Below are positions 41,801 through 51,298 of a stretch of 64,000 bases of DNA, one piece after another. Source of the DNA: Gluconobacter kondonii (lineage in GTDB: Bacteria; Pseudomonadota; Alphaproteobacteria; Acetobacterales; Acetobacteraceae); contig NZ_BEWP01000001.1 in assembly GCF_002723995.1 (NCBI RefSeq), forward strand, positions 62,001-126,000. The letters are read 5' to 3'. The position numbers were made by a program, and so were the translations under genes. The first letter of the stretch is position 1, and every line of letters starts with the position of its first letter. The notes beneath the pieces are model-generated. The model saw only the letters and a list, made by a program, of their open reading frames with translations. It was not told where the DNA came from and did no database searches.

Positions 41801-43011
41801 TGCAGGAACGGATGATCCAGCTTCGCCACGACCGGGACAGAGGCCGCCAGCGGATGCGCCAGAACGTCCAGCGTCAGCGGCGCGGACGCCAGAATCGTGG
41901 GCTGTGAACCCGGAATACGCAGGCCATCCAGCACAGCCGCCAGATGAGCGGTCGTGTCTTCGGGTCGTGCGCCTTCCACACCGTCAAACCGGGCATGCAG
42001 ATGCCCGATCCCGCTCCCTGCGGCGGTCAGGGCGTCGATATCCAGCACCCCCTGACCGTTCGGCGCCGTGAGCGGACCATGCAGATCCGTCTCCAGCGCG
42101 ATGCTGTTCCACGCAATGCCCGGACGCAGCGTCATGGACGGCGCATCCGCCTTCACATGCAGGTCCGCGGTCATGCTCAGCAGGTTCATCGTCCCACTGG
42201 CGACAGCCTTCACCAGCCCCGCGCCCAGACCGAAATCCAGCGCAGCCGCCGTGCGCGGCCCGTTGAGATTCAGATGCAGATCCAGCGGGTCAAGCTGCGG
42301 CATCTGGCCCAGCGTGGTGGCGAAGCCGTTTTCGCCCTCATGATATCGCACGCTCACCGCGATGCGGTTTTTGGGCGTCTCGACACCAAGCGTCAGATTA
42401 CCCGGCTGATCCAGCCGCTTCAGGGCCAGAGCGATGTCCATGACCGGGAGTGTGCGTATCGTCACGCCATCCAGAAACGGCGCGATGCTGTGGATAGAAG
42501 CGTGCCCATCTGCTGAAAAGACGGTCGGGGTGACGGTATAATCCGGGCTGACTTCCAGCCGCCCGACATGCAGCGATGCCAGATCGACCCGCAGATGCAG
42601 CTTTGAGGGCGCAGCATTGGCGGGCGTCGGCTGCGCAGGGGTGACGTCGGGGGGCGACACCATCTTGCGCAGAACGGCCACACGCGATGCGCTCAGATTC
42701 GTAATCTTTGCATCCAGATGCAGCAGCGATAGCGGCGACCAGCGCAGATCCGCATTGTCCAGTTCGATCCAGGGGCCTTTCTCATCCTTGATGAGGAGTT
42801 TCGTGACCGCGAGATGTTGCGGCAGAAAGCCTGAAAGCCCCGAAATCTCGACCATACCACCCGTTAGCGGGCCGATTTTCTGCTCAATCAGCCGTTGCCC
42901 AACAGGCAGGTTGATCCCGACCAGAACTCCCGTAACCGCCACGACCACCAGCCCCGCAGGGACAATAACCAGACCAGCCGCAACACGGAGAAGAACCTTG
43001 CGAACCCGCAT
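38866..43011 (-). CDS. tamB: Translocation and assembly module protein TamB
   Basis: A 1381-residue AsmA-like protein with one N-terminal transmembrane helix (VAAGLVIVPAGLVVVAVTGVLVGINL) and a very long beta-rich body of repeated strands (for instance LRVDLASLHVGRLEVSP, GVAPATVDIAGTFKPAL), predicted to form a hydrophobic groove across the periplasm. The C-terminal DUF490 block is clear: FRADRNANGTLASLLVTGYASTPKLDF, then SPSLPRDQVLSILLFG, and LGLSYGYSY-like terminal strand ending in Tyr. It works with TamA in outer-membrane insertion or phospholipid transport. Its ATG shares a base with the tamA stop (TGATG). Confidence 0.93.
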   Translation of the reverse strand: MRVRKVLLRVAAGLVIVPAGLVVVAVTGVLVGINLPVGQRLIEQKIGPLTGGMVEISGLSGFLPQHLAVTKLLIKDEKGPWIELDNADLRWSPLSLLHLDAKITNLSASRVAVLRKMVSPPDVTPAQPTPANAAPSKLHLRVDLASLHVGRLEVSPDYTVTPTVFSADGHASIHSIAPFLDGVTIRTLPVMDIALALKRLDQPGNLTLGVETPKNRIAVSVRYHEGENGFATTLGQMPQLDPLDLHLNLNGPRTAAALDFGLGAGLVKAVASGTMNLLSMTADLHVKADAPSMTLRPGIAWNSIALETDLHGPLTAPNGQGVLDIDALTAAGSGIGHLHARFDGVEGARPEDTTAHLAAVLDGLRIPGSQPTILASAPLTLDVLAHPLAASVPVVAKLDHPFLHAAATADLKPAPKGQLDLALPDLHPLAAMGRTDLSGTAGLHADFAMPVTKQDDLTLKSTGTLAIAGGQPQALNLIGKSGTFSLDLAKSPANVLTLKSFALDGAALHMLVSSVIDMAHGNRMQTKASVQLPDLAKATPAILGNTTLTATADGPTDDLAFKADLSGEFGTKDVAKGPVALHADVQHLPSHPGGVLTAKGTLDHAPLVLDTAFQQDDAGAYHLDLNTLDWNSLSGKGKLRLPKGAKVPLGDLDVSIRNLGDFRRLIGQAISGHLTLGLHTTETEGAPPVVKVGLDGMLGMAQAAVQSLKVSGTIANPIDAPEPSLVLDLAGLRYQAMTGRAHATIKGPQTAMAIALNAAFQNVMDAPANIDTALVLNVPEKTVRLGRLAALVKGESLRLSRPAVVSFGDVMGVDHLLATLAPQGVAPATVDIAGTFKPALALTARLDHLTPAIAKPFAPDLSATGTISLAAKLGGTLEAPTGTVSLNGRDLRMKTGPAASLPAAQILANIGLAGQSAKVDATFGAGPSVALAVHGTAPLSKTGAIALATTGHVDLSVGNAVLGANGMAVAGKIGINLNIAGTAAQPRASGQIGLENASFDNYAQGVHLSRINGALVASGDTINVNHIIAHAGPGTITLDGTVGAFRPDLPVDLHITSDKARPVSSELLTATINTDLHIHGQATTRLDVDGKVNIPNATVNIPNSMPASVPQLDVIRPGQKPASETGSSLIIGLGVDVISPGEFFVRGHGVFAEMQGRLRIRGTSAAPLINGGFDLKRGNFNLGGINLNFTNGRVAFNGSGVNHKLDPTLDFRADRNANGTLASLLVTGYASTPKLDFVSSPSLPRDQVLSILLFGTDTHSLSTTQLAELGAAVVQLAGGSAFDPLAKVQNLLGLDRLAVGGGSGVDNGGTSVEAGKYVMKGVYVGAKQATSGSGTQAQVQIDLTKRLKFNTTVGTGGQVTGFTTPENDPGSSIGLSYGYSY

Positions 43012-45167
43012 CAGAACGTCTCCCCGAGGCCGAAATACAGTTCCCATTTATCGCCCTGCGGCGGCCGGTTCATCGGCAGCGCCACATCCACGCGGATTGG
43101 CCCGATCGGCGTGAAGTATCGCACGCCCCCACCATATCCGACCCGGAGCGTTCCCTGCCCCGGTCGCGATCCCGTCCCGACCTGCCCGGCATCTACAAAC
43201 CCGGCAACACCCAGATTCATTGGCAGACGCTGACGGAACTCAACACTCCCCGCATCCATGGACGTCCCGCCGATCGCATATTTTGTACGACCATATTGCG
43301 GCCCCACGCCCTGATAGCGGAAGCCGCGCACCGTTGCCGGGCCACCGGCATAGAGCCGCTGATCGGGCGGGATCTGGTAGGTGGACGCCCCCTGCACGGA
43401 GCCGACGATGCCTCTGACCGCGATCACGCTGCGACCGGGCCTGGAAATCCCGAGATGGTGCAGATCGAAATAGGTCGAGGCTTGTGCGGAGAGGAGCGTG
43501 AAGAACGTCGAGCCGCTTTCCAGCGATTCCGATGGTGTGATGGAGAGCGATGCCCGCACACCATGGGTGGCCGGGTCGATCGGATTGGTGAGGCGTGTGT
43601 TGTCGAATGTCGCATTCAGGGGCGCTGCGACGATGAAATAGCTCCGTGTGTCGCCGAACTGCTTGATCTGCTCCTGCTCGCCCATCAGGCTACCCGAAAG
43701 ATTCCAGTATTTCCCGACATGACGGTTCAGCCCTGCACGGGCGATGATGGCGGTCTGATGATAGGAATAAAGAAGCTGTCGGACGCCTTCGAGACGAACG
43801 CTCAGGTTCTGCCCCTTCGACAGGAAGTCCGGTTTCATGAAATCTGCATAGACATCATAGCCCAGCCCCTGCTGCGCTGAGCCGCCAAGCCCTGTGACCA
43901 GAGCCGTCAGTTTTAGCTGTTCGGCGTTGCCGAACAGATTGTGATGCGTCCAGCTTGCGCCCAGACGGCCGCCAAGATCGGTCGAATAGCCAACTTCAGC
44001 CGACAGCGTACGCCGCTTGGCTTCCTTGAAGCTGAATTCGATGGGCATGGCCTGAAGAATCCCCGGCATCAGGGTGCGGCTGGGCGGCAGGGTAATGATG
44101 GGCGGGGCATTGCGGACCTGCACGGACGCGAACACGCCCGTACTCACCAGATCCTGACGCGCAGCCTCGATCCGGGACGGGCGATACAGCTCGCCCTCCT
44201 TCAACTCCAGCCGGCTACGCAGGAAACTCTGGTTGGTGTGAACCAGCCCCTCCATTCCGATGGGACCGATCACCACCCGCGGCCCGCGCTGGACGCGGAA
44301 CACGATGTCGAGCTTTTGTGTCTGCGGCTCCAGATAGGCCACGGGCGTCGAGACGCTTGCGGTCGCGTAGCCATCTTCCTGAAGCTGGTTGAGCAGGGTG
44401 TTCTGTGCAGCCAGAACGGTTTCGGCCACTGCGGGCTGGCCGGAGGACAGATCAAACGCCTTACGCTCATCTGGTGCGAGCGTGACGGGCTGAGACTGTG
44501 CGACGGCCTGCGCGAAGGTCAACGGAACCGCTATCGCAGGGGCTGCCTCCGGCGGAGCTTTGGTTTTGGCTTTGGACGCAGGTAGCTTCGGAATGGGCGT
44601 TTTCGCGGTTTGAGGGCCTGCTACAGTCGCCGGTGCGACAGCCTTTTCGAGGGGCGCAAGGAGCGCGATGCTTCCAAGACTGAAACGTGGCCCAAGCGTG
44701 CTGGAAATCGTGATGGCGACTTTCTGGTTTTTTTCCAGCGCCTTGAGAATATCCGGCAAAGACGGGTCCTTGCCGTCCACCACCCGCGTCCCGACCTTGA
44801 CGCTGATCTGCACGGAACCCGCATAATAGCCCTGTGATTCCAGCGCGATATTCACCCGGTCATAATCGCTGCGGATCCGCCCGGCGAGCGCATAGGCCCC
44901 GACGGCATGAGACGCCTGAAGGGACTCAAGCTGGGATGATGCGCCGATCGCGGCATCCAGTTCAGGGTGCTTTGTCGGGGTCAGTATCACGGTGTAAGGG
45001 ATGGCGGGGTCAGAGGTGCCATCTGAAACCGGCTGAGCGGTCGCAGCTGTTTTGGACGCCTTCGCATACAGGGGCAGCGGCGCACAGAAAACCGTTACGA
45101 CACCCAGCATGCAGGACATCGAAGCGACTGATACAGAATAAGAAACTGAGCGGCGGCCTGACTTCAC
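43011..45167 (-). CDS. tamA: Outer-membrane Omp85 protein TamA
   Basis: A 718-residue BamA/TamA-family protein. A signal peptide ends near FCAPLPLYAKA. POTRA-like domains follow (DYDRVNIALESQGYYAG; NQLQEDGYATASVSTPVAYL; ELKEGELYRPSRIEAARQDLVSTGVFASV), then the 16-strand barrel with the VRGFRYQGVGP lid-lock motif and the end SGLYFGLGE-type strand, here WELYFGLGETF with the C-terminal Phe signal. A Pro-, Ala- and Lys-rich stretch (about 44525-44645) interrupts the second POTRA. I place the start at a GTG (45167) with AGGA eight bases upstream; the longer frame to 45377 would put the signal peptide internally. Confidence 0.9.
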   Translation of the reverse strand: MKSGRRSVSYSVSVASMSCMLGVVTVFCAPLPLYAKASKTAATAQPVSDGTSDPAIPYTVILTPTKHPELDAAIGASSQLESLQASHAVGAYALAGRIRSDYDRVNIALESQGYYAGSVQISVKVGTRVVDGKDPSLPDILKALEKNQKVAITISSTLGPRFSLGSIALLAPLEKAVAPATVAGPQTAKTPIPKLPASKAKTKAPPEAAPAIAVPLTFAQAVAQSQPVTLAPDERKAFDLSSGQPAVAETVLAAQNTLLNQLQEDGYATASVSTPVAYLEPQTQKLDIVFRVQRGPRVVIGPIGMEGLVHTNQSFLRSRLELKEGELYRPSRIEAARQDLVSTGVFASVQVRNAPPIITLPPSRTLMPGILQAMPIEFSFKEAKRRTLSAEVGYSTDLGGRLGASWTHHNLFGNAEQLKLTALVTGLGGSAQQGLGYDVYADFMKPDFLSKGQNLSVRLEGVRQLLYSYHQTAIIARAGLNRHVGKYWNLSGSLMGEQEQIKQFGDTRSYFIVAAPLNATFDNTRLTNPIDPATHGVRASLSITPSESLESGSTFFTLLSAQASTYFDLHHLGISRPGRSVIAVRGIVGSVQGASTYQIPPDQRLYAGGPATVRGFRYQGVGPQYGRTKYAIGGTSMDAGSVEFRQRLPMNLGVAGFVDAGQVGTGSRPGQGTLRVGYGGGVRYFTPIGPIRVDVALPMNRPPQGDKWELYFGLGETF

Positions 45168-45386
45168 CGTGCGTCCTGAAAATCTGTCTTGAGGGTATTT
45201 CCGGCCTGTAAAAGCCGGATACGGGCGCGCAGACCGAACGACAGGACTGCATAATCCGAGGAACCTTGCACGGCGCTCCCTGTCAAGCCCTTCACGGCGG
45301 AGACAGCCCGGAAAAATGCTCTGTTTGAAGGCACGGAAACAAACAAGATTGTGTCGTCCCCGCGAAAACCGTATCACTCAGCACCC

Positions 45387-46343
45387 ATGTCCCATCGTGA
45401 TGCCAAGACCCCGAAGAGCCGACGCGGTCACAACCGTCCCGTCGTGGATGAAAATGCCGCCTTTCCGGCTTTTCAGCCGACAACATCCACATCGCTCTAC
45501 AGCCGTCTGCGCTGTGCGCTGCGCCTGTCCTTCGTCCTGATCTGGACGTTCTGGGCGTGCAATCTTCAGGCCGTTCTGGTGCGTCTGCCCGGGCGGTTAA
45601 AAATCATGATGCCGCGCATATACTGGAGAGGCGTGTGCCGGATTCTGGGCATCAAAACAAAAGTCATCGGCAGCAGCGCGGGCGGCGTGCGGACTGCAAA
45701 GGACGTCCGCAACGGCAAGCGCCCGGTGGTCTTCGTGGCCAATCACTGCTCTTGGCTCGATATCGCCATTATCGGCAGCGAGCTTCCTGTCGTCTTTGTC
45801 GCCAAGGGCGAAGTCGGCAAATGGCCCCTCATCGGCACGGCATCCCGTCTGGGCCGCACGATTTTCGTCAGCCGCAACCGTAAGGATACCGGCCGCGAGC
45901 TTCAGGAAATGGCCGCACATCTGTGGGACGGGGACGATATTGTCCTCTTCCCCGAAGGCACGTCCTCGGACGGCTCGCGCGTTCTGCCTTTCCTGTCCTC
46001 GTTTTTCGCAGTCGCCAAACCCGGGCGTCTGGAAAAAGTCGGCCTGCCCAAAGCCCCGCCCGTGCTGATCCAGCCCGTTTCGGTCGTTTATGACAGTCTT
46101 GAAGGCCTGCCGGTCGGACGAAGCCGCCGGAATGTGTTTTCATGGTATGGCGACATGGATCTTGCGCCACATCTCTGGTCTTTCGGCCAATGGCGCACCA
46201 TGGGAGCGTCTCTGATGCTGCATGAACCGATCACGCCGGATGAGTTCCTCTCCCGCAAAGACCTGTCGCGCGCGACGTACGAGGCCGTCAGTACTGGCGC
46301 AGCAGACCTCCGCCGCGCTCGCCCTAAAGCTGTCGGAGCCTGA
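45387..46343 (+). CDS. PlsC-family lysophospholipid acyltransferase
   Basis: A 318-residue membrane-bound acyltransferase. The HX4D motif is ANHCSWLDI near residues 112-120, followed by EVGKWPLIG, VSRNRKDTGRELQEM and the FPEGTSSDGSRVLPF block. An N-terminal hydrophobic helix (SFVLIWTFWACNLQAVLV) anchors it. It transfers acyl from ACP or CoA to a lyso-lipid, as in phosphatidate or ornithine lipid synthesis. The start is unsettled: ATG 45387 has no strong ribosome binding site, and an in-frame GTG at 45351 is the alternative. It is divergent from tamA with a gap of about 220 bases. Confidence 0.87.
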   Translation: MSHRDAKTPKSRRGHNRPVVDENAAFPAFQPTTSTSLYSRLRCALRLSFVLIWTFWACNLQAVLVRLPGRLKIMMPRIYWRGVCRILGIKTKVIGSSAGGVRTAKDVRNGKRPVVFVANHCSWLDIAIIGSELPVVFVAKGEVGKWPLIGTASRLGRTIFVSRNRKDTGRELQEMAAHLWDGDDIVLFPEGTSSDGSRVLPFLSSFFAVAKPGRLEKVGLPKAPPVLIQPVSVVYDSLEGLPVGRSRRNVFSWYGDMDLAPHLWSFGQWRTMGASLMLHEPITPDEFLSRKDLSRATYEAVSTGAADLRRARPKAVGA

Positions 46344-46587
46344 AATGGCTCGGCCGTCGGGTCCGCCGTCAGGTTTATCTTGACTTGAAGCCTGCCTCCA
46401 CGCCACTTTCGGGTCATGACACGGCAGCAACCCGGCTTTCGTGTCCGGAGGTGGTATTACCCATTCAGGCGCGTCTGATCATCCGTCGTCCCGTTGCATC
46501 CGGCCAGCCGTTCTCCGGAACAGGCTTGACCTCGAGGATGCCTGCCCCGATGTGTGTGCCTGATTCTGCCATTCCCGGACCGAGACC

Positions 46588-48015
46588 TTGACCGCCACGC
46601 CGAACTCCCCAGCCATGCCCGCTTCTTCCGACCCCTCGCCCGCCGTGCAGGCACCGCGCGGCCTTCATGTCATCACATGGGGTTGCCAGATGAACGTGTA
46701 TGACAGCGCGCGCATGGCCGATGTCCTACGCCCGCTGGGATACGGTCCGGTCGAGCGGCCCGAAGACGCGGACATGGTCATTCTCAACACCTGTCACATC
46801 CGCGAAAGGGCGACCGAAAAGGTCTTTTCCGAACTCGGACGCCTGCGCAAGATCCGCGACGAGCGGATCGGGAACGGGCAGGATCGGACCATCATCGCTG
46901 TGGCAGGCTGCGTGGCGCAGGCCGAGGGCGAGGTCATCCTCTCCCGCGCGCCTTATGTTGATCTGGTGCTCGGCCCGCAGACCTATCACAAACTGCCCGA
47001 AATGGTGGCCCGTGCCGCCCGTGCGGGTGGTGCGGTGATCGAGACGGATTTTCCGATCGAGCAGAAATTCGATTTCCTGCCCACGGATGCTGCCCCCCAG
47101 ACGCAGGGCAATCTCACGGCGTTCCTCACCATTCAGGAAGGCTGTGACAAGTTCTGCTCGTTCTGCGTGGTGCCCTATACCCGTGGCGCGGAAACGAGCC
47201 GTCCCGTGGCCTCCGTTCTCGCGGAAGCGCGGCGGATGGCGGAAAGTGGCGTGCGTGAAATCACGCTGCTCGGGCAAAACGTAAACGCCTATCATGGCGG
47301 TGACGGCAACGGCGGCAGTGCGACGCTGGCAGGACTGGTCGAACAGCTCGCGCAGATCCCCGGTCTGGGCCGCATCCGCTACATGACGTCCCATCCCCGC
47401 GACGTGGATCAGAGCCTGATCGACGCACACCGGGACAATCCGGCGCTCATGCCGTTCCTGCATCTGCCGGTGCAGAGCGGCTCGGACCGCATTCTCAAGG
47501 CCATGAACCGCGGCCATACGGCGGACGAATACCGGGAGAGCGTCCGCAAGCTGCGCGAAGCCCGTCCGGATCTGGCCCTGTCGTCCGATTTCATCGTCGG
47601 TCATCCCGGCGAGACGGAAGAAGATTTTGAAGCAACCATGCAGCTCGTGCGCGATATTGGTTTCGCCATGGCCTACAGCTTCAAATACTCCCCCCGTCCC
47701 GGCACTCCCGCCGCAGGGCAGCCGATGCAGGTGCCCGAGGACGTGAAGGACCGTCGCCTCGCCGAGTTGCAGGCACTTCTGCGCGAACAGCAGGACGCCT
47801 TCAACGCCGACATGGTCGGGACGGTGCAGGAAATTCTGGTGACAAACCGGGGCCGCAAGCCCGGGCAGATTGCCGGGCGCTCGCCTTACCTCCAGCCTGT
47901 TCACTTCGACGGCCCCGACCATCTAATCGGCTCCACCGTCAAGGTCGCCATCACCACACGCCGCACCAATTCCCTGGGCGGCACCCTGATCCGGGAGACA
48001 GCCTCCGCTTGCTGA
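46588..48015 (+). CDS. miaB: tRNA 2-methylthio-N6-isopentenyladenosine synthase MiaB
   Basis: A 475-residue radical SAM methylthiotransferase. The N-terminal domain holds three cysteines of the auxiliary cluster ([33 protein letters not shown]), the radical SAM motif is [17 protein letters not shown], and the TRAM domain lies at the C-terminus ([19 protein letters not shown]). It modifies A37 of tRNAs reading UNN codons. The start is either TTG 46588 or ATG 46615; neither has a strong ribosome binding site, and the conserved part starts later. It opens the miaB-phoH-ybeY-corC cluster, with the phoH TTG inside its last codons. The 244-base gap before it holds no convincing gene. Confidence 0.95.
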   Translation: MTATPNSPAMPASSDPSPAVQAPRGLHVITWGCQMNVYDSARMADVLRPLGYGPVERPEDADMVILNTCHIRERATEKVFSELGRLRKIRDERIGNGQDRTIIAVAGCVAQAEGEVILSRAPYVDLVLGPQTYHKLPEMVARAARAGGAVIETDFPIEQKFDFLPTDAAPQTQGNLTAFLTIQEGCDKFCSFCVVPYTRGAETSRPVASVLAEARRMAESGVREITLLGQNVNAYHGGDGNGGSATLAGLVEQLAQIPGLGRIRYMTSHPRDVDQSLIDAHRDNPALMPFLHLPVQSGSDRILKAMNRGHTADEYRESVRKLREARPDLALSSDFIVGHPGETEEDFEATMQLVRDIGFAMAYSFKYSPRPGTPAAGQPMQVPEDVKDRRLAELQALLREQQDAFNADMVGTVQEILVTNRGRKPGQIAGRSPYLQPVHFDGPDHLIGSTVKVAITTRRTNSLGGTLIRETASAC

Positions 48016-49187
48016 CAACGCACCCGACCCGTCCCGTCGCCACCAGCAGTGGCTCCGAAGGCAACCGCACCGTTGCCTTGCGTTTCAACGACAACATCCT
48101 GCTCCAGCGCCTGCTGGGAGACCATGACCGGCATCTCGTCCGGCTGGAGGAAGGGTTCAACGTCAAGCTGTCCTGTCGTGGCAACAAGATTGCCATTTCC
48201 GGCGAAACGGACACGGTCGGACGGGCGCAGGCGGCCATCATCGCGCTGTACAACCAGCTCGAACAGGACGGCACGATTGATGCCTCACAGGTCGATGGCG
48301 TCATTCGCCTGACCGCCCTCCCCAGCCGTCCGGAGCGTCCGGTCGATACACGGCAGGTTCGTCCGGTTCCGGAAGAACGCCAGCGCGGCCATGCGCCCCG
48401 CCGCCCCGAAAAAAGCAACGGCAAGCCGCAGACCCTGCCTGCCACTCCATTCGGGGATCTGCCCGCCATCCGGACCAAGCGCGGCGTGATCGCCCCGCGC
48501 TCGCACGGTCAGGCTGCCTATATGGAGATGCTAGCCAATACCGACATGGTGTTCGGTATCGGTCCGGCTGGCACGGGCAAGACCTATCTGGCCGTCGCAC
48601 AGGCCGTCGGCATGCTGCTCGCGGGACAGGTGGACCGGATCGTGCTGTCACGCCCGGCCGTCGAAGCTGGTGAGCGCCTCGGCTTCCTGCCCGGCGATAT
48701 GCGCGAAAAAATCGACCCCTATCTGCGCCCGCTTTATGATGCCCTGCACGACATGATGCCGGGCGATCAGGTGGTGCGCCGCATGGGGACGGGTGAGATC
48801 GAAGTGGCGCCGCTCGCCTTCATGCGCGGACGCACGCTGGCTCATTCCTACGTCATTCTGGACGAAGCCCAGAATACGACCGCAGCCCAGATGAAGATGT
48901 TCCTCACCCGTATGGGCGAAGGCACACGCATGGCCATTACGGGCGATCTGAGTCAGATCGATCTGCCGAATGGTGTATCATCCGGTCTGCGCGAAGCGGT
49001 CGAGACCCTCGAAGGTATCAAGGGAATCGGCATAACACGTTTTTCTTCCGAAGATGTGGTGCGCCATCCGCTGGTTGCCCGTATCGTCGATGCCTATGAA
49101 CAGAAAGCGCCAGCCCCCCGGGACGTCTTCCGGAACAGGCTGCGCCGGGAAAACAATGGAACCTCCAAGTCGACACGCCGGCACTGA
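48009..49187 (+). CDS. phoH: PhoH-like ATPase
   Basis: A 392-residue protein. An N-terminal KH-like segment ([24 protein letters not shown]) is followed by a Lys-, Arg- and Pro-rich linker and the PhoH ATPase domain: Walker [47 protein letters not shown] and Walker B with [10 protein letters not shown]. PhoH is an RNA-linked ATPase paired with YbeY in ribosome and rRNA quality control. The TTG start at 48009 overlaps the miaB stop; the alternative is a shorter protein. Its end overlaps the ybeY start by 32 bases. Confidence 0.94.
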   Translation: MLTTHPTRPVATSSGSEGNRTVALRFNDNILLQRLLGDHDRHLVRLEEGFNVKLSCRGNKIAISGETDTVGRAQAAIIALYNQLEQDGTIDASQVDGVIRLTALPSRPERPVDTRQVRPVPEERQRGHAPRRPEKSNGKPQTLPATPFGDLPAIRTKRGVIAPRSHGQAAYMEMLANTDMVFGIGPAGTGKTYLAVAQAVGMLLAGQVDRIVLSRPAVEAGERLGFLPGDMREKIDPYLRPLYDALHDMMPGDQVVRRMGTGEIEVAPLAFMRGRTLAHSYVILDEAQNTTAAQMKMFLTRMGEGTRMAITGDLSQIDLPNGVSSGLREAVETLEGIKGIGITRFSSEDVVRHPLVARIVDAYEQKAPAPRDVFRNRLRRENNGTSKSTRRH

Positions 49188-49662
49188 CATCATCATCGAG
49201 GACGCGCGCTGGCGCGCCTCGGTGCCGGGAACGGAGCGTGCAATCCGGCGCGCTCTCGTCGCGGTCGCCCGTCAGGGTGGCCCCGATTTCACGCAGTCTC
49301 CGGCCCCTTCGATCCTTCTGGCAACGGACAGGATCGTCAAGCGCCTCAATGCGCGCTTCCGGGACAGGAACAAGCCCACGAACGTCCTGACGTTCGAGCC
49401 GCTTTCGCCGGAGCATGGCGGAGACATCGTGCTCGGCTATGAGACCGTCCGACGCGAAGCAAATGCCGCACAACGCTCCCTGAGGGCGCATCTGTCGCAT
49501 CTTGTGGTGCACGGCGCGCTACATCTCGCTGGCTATGACCACCATCATCCCGGTGAAGCCCGGGAAATGGAAGGCATCGAAACCCGGACGCTGCGCTCCC
49601 TCGGCTTTGGCGATCCATGGCAGCAAGGCAACGCGCAAATGGCGGGGAGTGTCCGGATATGA
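49156..49662 (+). CDS. ybeY: Endoribonuclease YbeY
   Basis: A 168-residue zinc-binding rRNA maturation factor. The metal motif HGALHLAGYDHHHPGEAREME (HxxxHxxxxxH) is intact, and NKPTNVLTFEPLSPEHGGDIVLGYETV precedes it, as in the family. It cuts 16S rRNA 3' ends and takes part in 70S quality control. I start it at ATG 49156 with a CGGGA site; a longer frame to 49054 would lie far inside phoH. Its stop overlaps the next start by ATGA. Confidence 0.95.
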   Translation: MEPPSRHAGTDIIIEDARWRASVPGTERAIRRALVAVARQGGPDFTQSPAPSILLATDRIVKRLNARFRDRNKPTNVLTFEPLSPEHGGDIVLGYETVRREANAAQRSLRAHLSHLVVHGALHLAGYDHHHPGEAREMEGIETRTLRSLGFGDPWQQGNAQMAGSVRI

Positions 49663-50606
49663 GCGACGATACCAACGACCGCTTATCGGAAGAGTCGGGC
49701 AAAAGCCGCTCCTCGCGTGGACTTTTTGGACTTTTCAATCGTCGCAACCGCGATCAGGGCCTACGCGAATCCATAGCGACCCTCGTTCACGAAGCCAGCC
49801 AGCCGACTGAGGACGCCAGCGACGAGCCCGAACTCGACCGGCAGGAACGTTCCCTCATCATGAACGTGCTACGTCTGCGCGACATCACGGCGGATGACGT
49901 CATGATCCCGCGCGCAGACATCATTGCCATGCCCGAGGCCCTCCCGTTCGGCGAAGCACTGGACCTGATGCGCCGGGAAAACCACTCCCGCCTTCCGGTC
50001 TATCGCGACCAGCTCGACGACATTGCGGGCATGATCCATGTGAAGGATCTGATCGCCTATGTCGGCGAGCCGGAAGCTTTCGACATCCGTCCGCTGCTCC
50101 GTCAGCCACTGATGATCGCGCCCACGATCCCCGTGCTGGACCTGCTGCTCCAGATGCGTCAGCGCCAGATGCACATGGCCCTCGTCATTGACGAATATGG
50201 CAGCATCGACGGGCTCGTGACGATCGAAGATCTGATTGAGACCATCGTTGGCGATATTTCGGACGAACATGATGACCCGGTGACAACCATGTGGGTCGAG
50301 CGTCCGGACGGCTCCTTCGACATCGACGCCCGCCTTCCCGTGCGGCAACTTGAGGAGCGGCTCGGCGCTGTCCTGACGGATGCCGAACGCGAAGCCGAAA
50401 TCGAGACGGTTGGCGGGCTGGTATTCCGTCTGGCCGAACATGTCCCGGCCCGGGATGAAGTTCTAACCCATGAAAGCGGTTTGGAATTCCGCGTTCTGGA
50501 TGCAGACGCCCGGCATATCCGTGCCCTGCGGATGCGGGTTCCGGAAAGCTGGGAAAACAAGCCGCTTCCCGCTCTCAAGACACAGGAAGACGACCGGGGC
50601 TCTTGA
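49659..50606 (+). CDS. corC: CorC/HlyC-family CBS domain protein
   Basis: A 315-residue cytoplasmic protein with two CBS domains (VMIPRADIIAMPEALPFGEALDLM, SRLPVYRD, HMALVIDEYGSIDGLVTIEDLIETIVGDI) and a C-terminal transporter-associated CorC_HlyC domain (DGSFDIDARLPVRQLEERLG). There are no transmembrane helices. In other bacteria this gene follows ybeY and is linked to magnesium or cobalt efflux. ATGA overlap with ybeY supports cotranslation. Downstream the apolipoprotein acyltransferase gene (lnt) usual at this place is missing; DsbA-like genes follow instead. Confidence 0.92.
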   Translation: MSDDTNDRLSEESGKSRSSRGLFGLFNRRNRDQGLRESIATLVHEASQPTEDASDEPELDRQERSLIMNVLRLRDITADDVMIPRADIIAMPEALPFGEALDLMRRENHSRLPVYRDQLDDIAGMIHVKDLIAYVGEPEAFDIRPLLRQPLMIAPTIPVLDLLLQMRQRQMHMALVIDEYGSIDGLVTIEDLIETIVGDISDEHDDPVTTMWVERPDGSFDIDARLPVRQLEERLGAVLTDAEREAEIETVGGLVFRLAEHVPARDEVLTHESGLEFRVLDADARHIRALRMRVPESWENKPLPALKTQEDDRGS

Positions 50607-50662
50607 CGGAGCCGCGTGTTCGTCGTTCGAGTATCACCATCGTTTTCAGCGGAGCCCCGTTC

Positions 50663-51298
50663 ATGCCTGCCGCCCAGCTTCTCGGCCGCCGTACCCTCAT
50701 CGCCTCCGGAATGGCTCTTGTGGCCACTGCGGCGGCACCGTTCGCACGGGCGGACGATGTGCCCGCCAGCGACCCGCGCATGGGACCACGCGTTATCGGC
50801 TCCCCGGATGCCAAGATCATCGTGGACGAATGGTTCTCCCTGACATGTTCGCACTGCGCCCATTTCTCAAAGGAGATCTTTCCGCAGATCCGCAAGAACC
50901 TGATCGACACAGGAAAGATCCGTTACCGCTTTCATGATTTCCCGATCGATCAGGTCGCCCTGCTGGCCGCCATGGTCGCCCGCTCCCTGCCAGCGGACCG
51001 CTACGAAGCCTTCGTGACGGATCTGCTGGACCATCTGGACGAGTGGGCGTTCGCACAGAATATCGATCCGGTTGCCGAACTGAAGAAACGCGCTGCCCTG
51101 TTCGGGGTGAATTCTGCGGAATTTGACCGGATCAACGCAGATAATGCCCTGCGCGAGGCCATTATCAACAAGCAGGATCACGACGGCGCTTTCCTCCAGA
51201 TCCAAGGCACGCCATATTTCCGCATCAATGATGTTCCCGCGCCCGACGTGGTCGGGAGTTATGATGATTTCGCCAAAGCAGTCGCAAAGGCTTCCTGA
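50663..51298 (+). CDS. DsbA-family thiol:disulfide oxidoreductase, copy 1
   Basis: A 211-residue periplasmic thioredoxin-fold protein. A signal peptide with a GRRTLIASGM start (twin-arginine-like) ends near PFARA at residue 30. The active site SLTCSHCAHF puts the cysteines at 62 and 65, and the cis-proline loop is IQGTPYFRI. The start ATG 50663 follows CGGAG at eight bases; a TTG at 50603 would make the signal peptide internal. It is followed directly by a second copy of exactly the same length, and the two share active-site numbering, which points to tandem duplication. Role: oxidative folding of exported proteins. Confidence 0.9.
   Translation: MPAAQLLGRRTLIASGMALVATAAAPFARADDVPASDPRMGPRVIGSPDAKIIVDEWFSLTCSHCAHFSKEIFPQIRKNLIDTGKIRYRFHDFPIDQVALLAAMVARSLPADRYEAFVTDLLDHLDEWAFAQNIDPVAELKKRAALFGVNSAEFDRINADNALREAIINKQDHDGAFLQIQGTPYFRINDVPAPDVVGSYDDFAKAVAKAS

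Noticed and set aside
39775-41907. Open frame of 710 codons antisense to tamB
   Set aside because: Arg-rich, low-complexity product typical of a shadow frame; tamB is well supported.
46344-46587. Short frames on both strands in the gap before miaB (for example 46385-46591 plus, 46465-46668 minus)
   Set aside because: Products are Arg- and Pro-rich or lack a ribosome binding site. A piece starting [11 protein letters not shown] on the minus strand looks protein-like but is only about 35 residues and has no other support.
46726-47922. Open frame of 398 codons antisense to miaB
   Set aside because: Shadow frame; the sense strand has all MiaB cysteine motifs.
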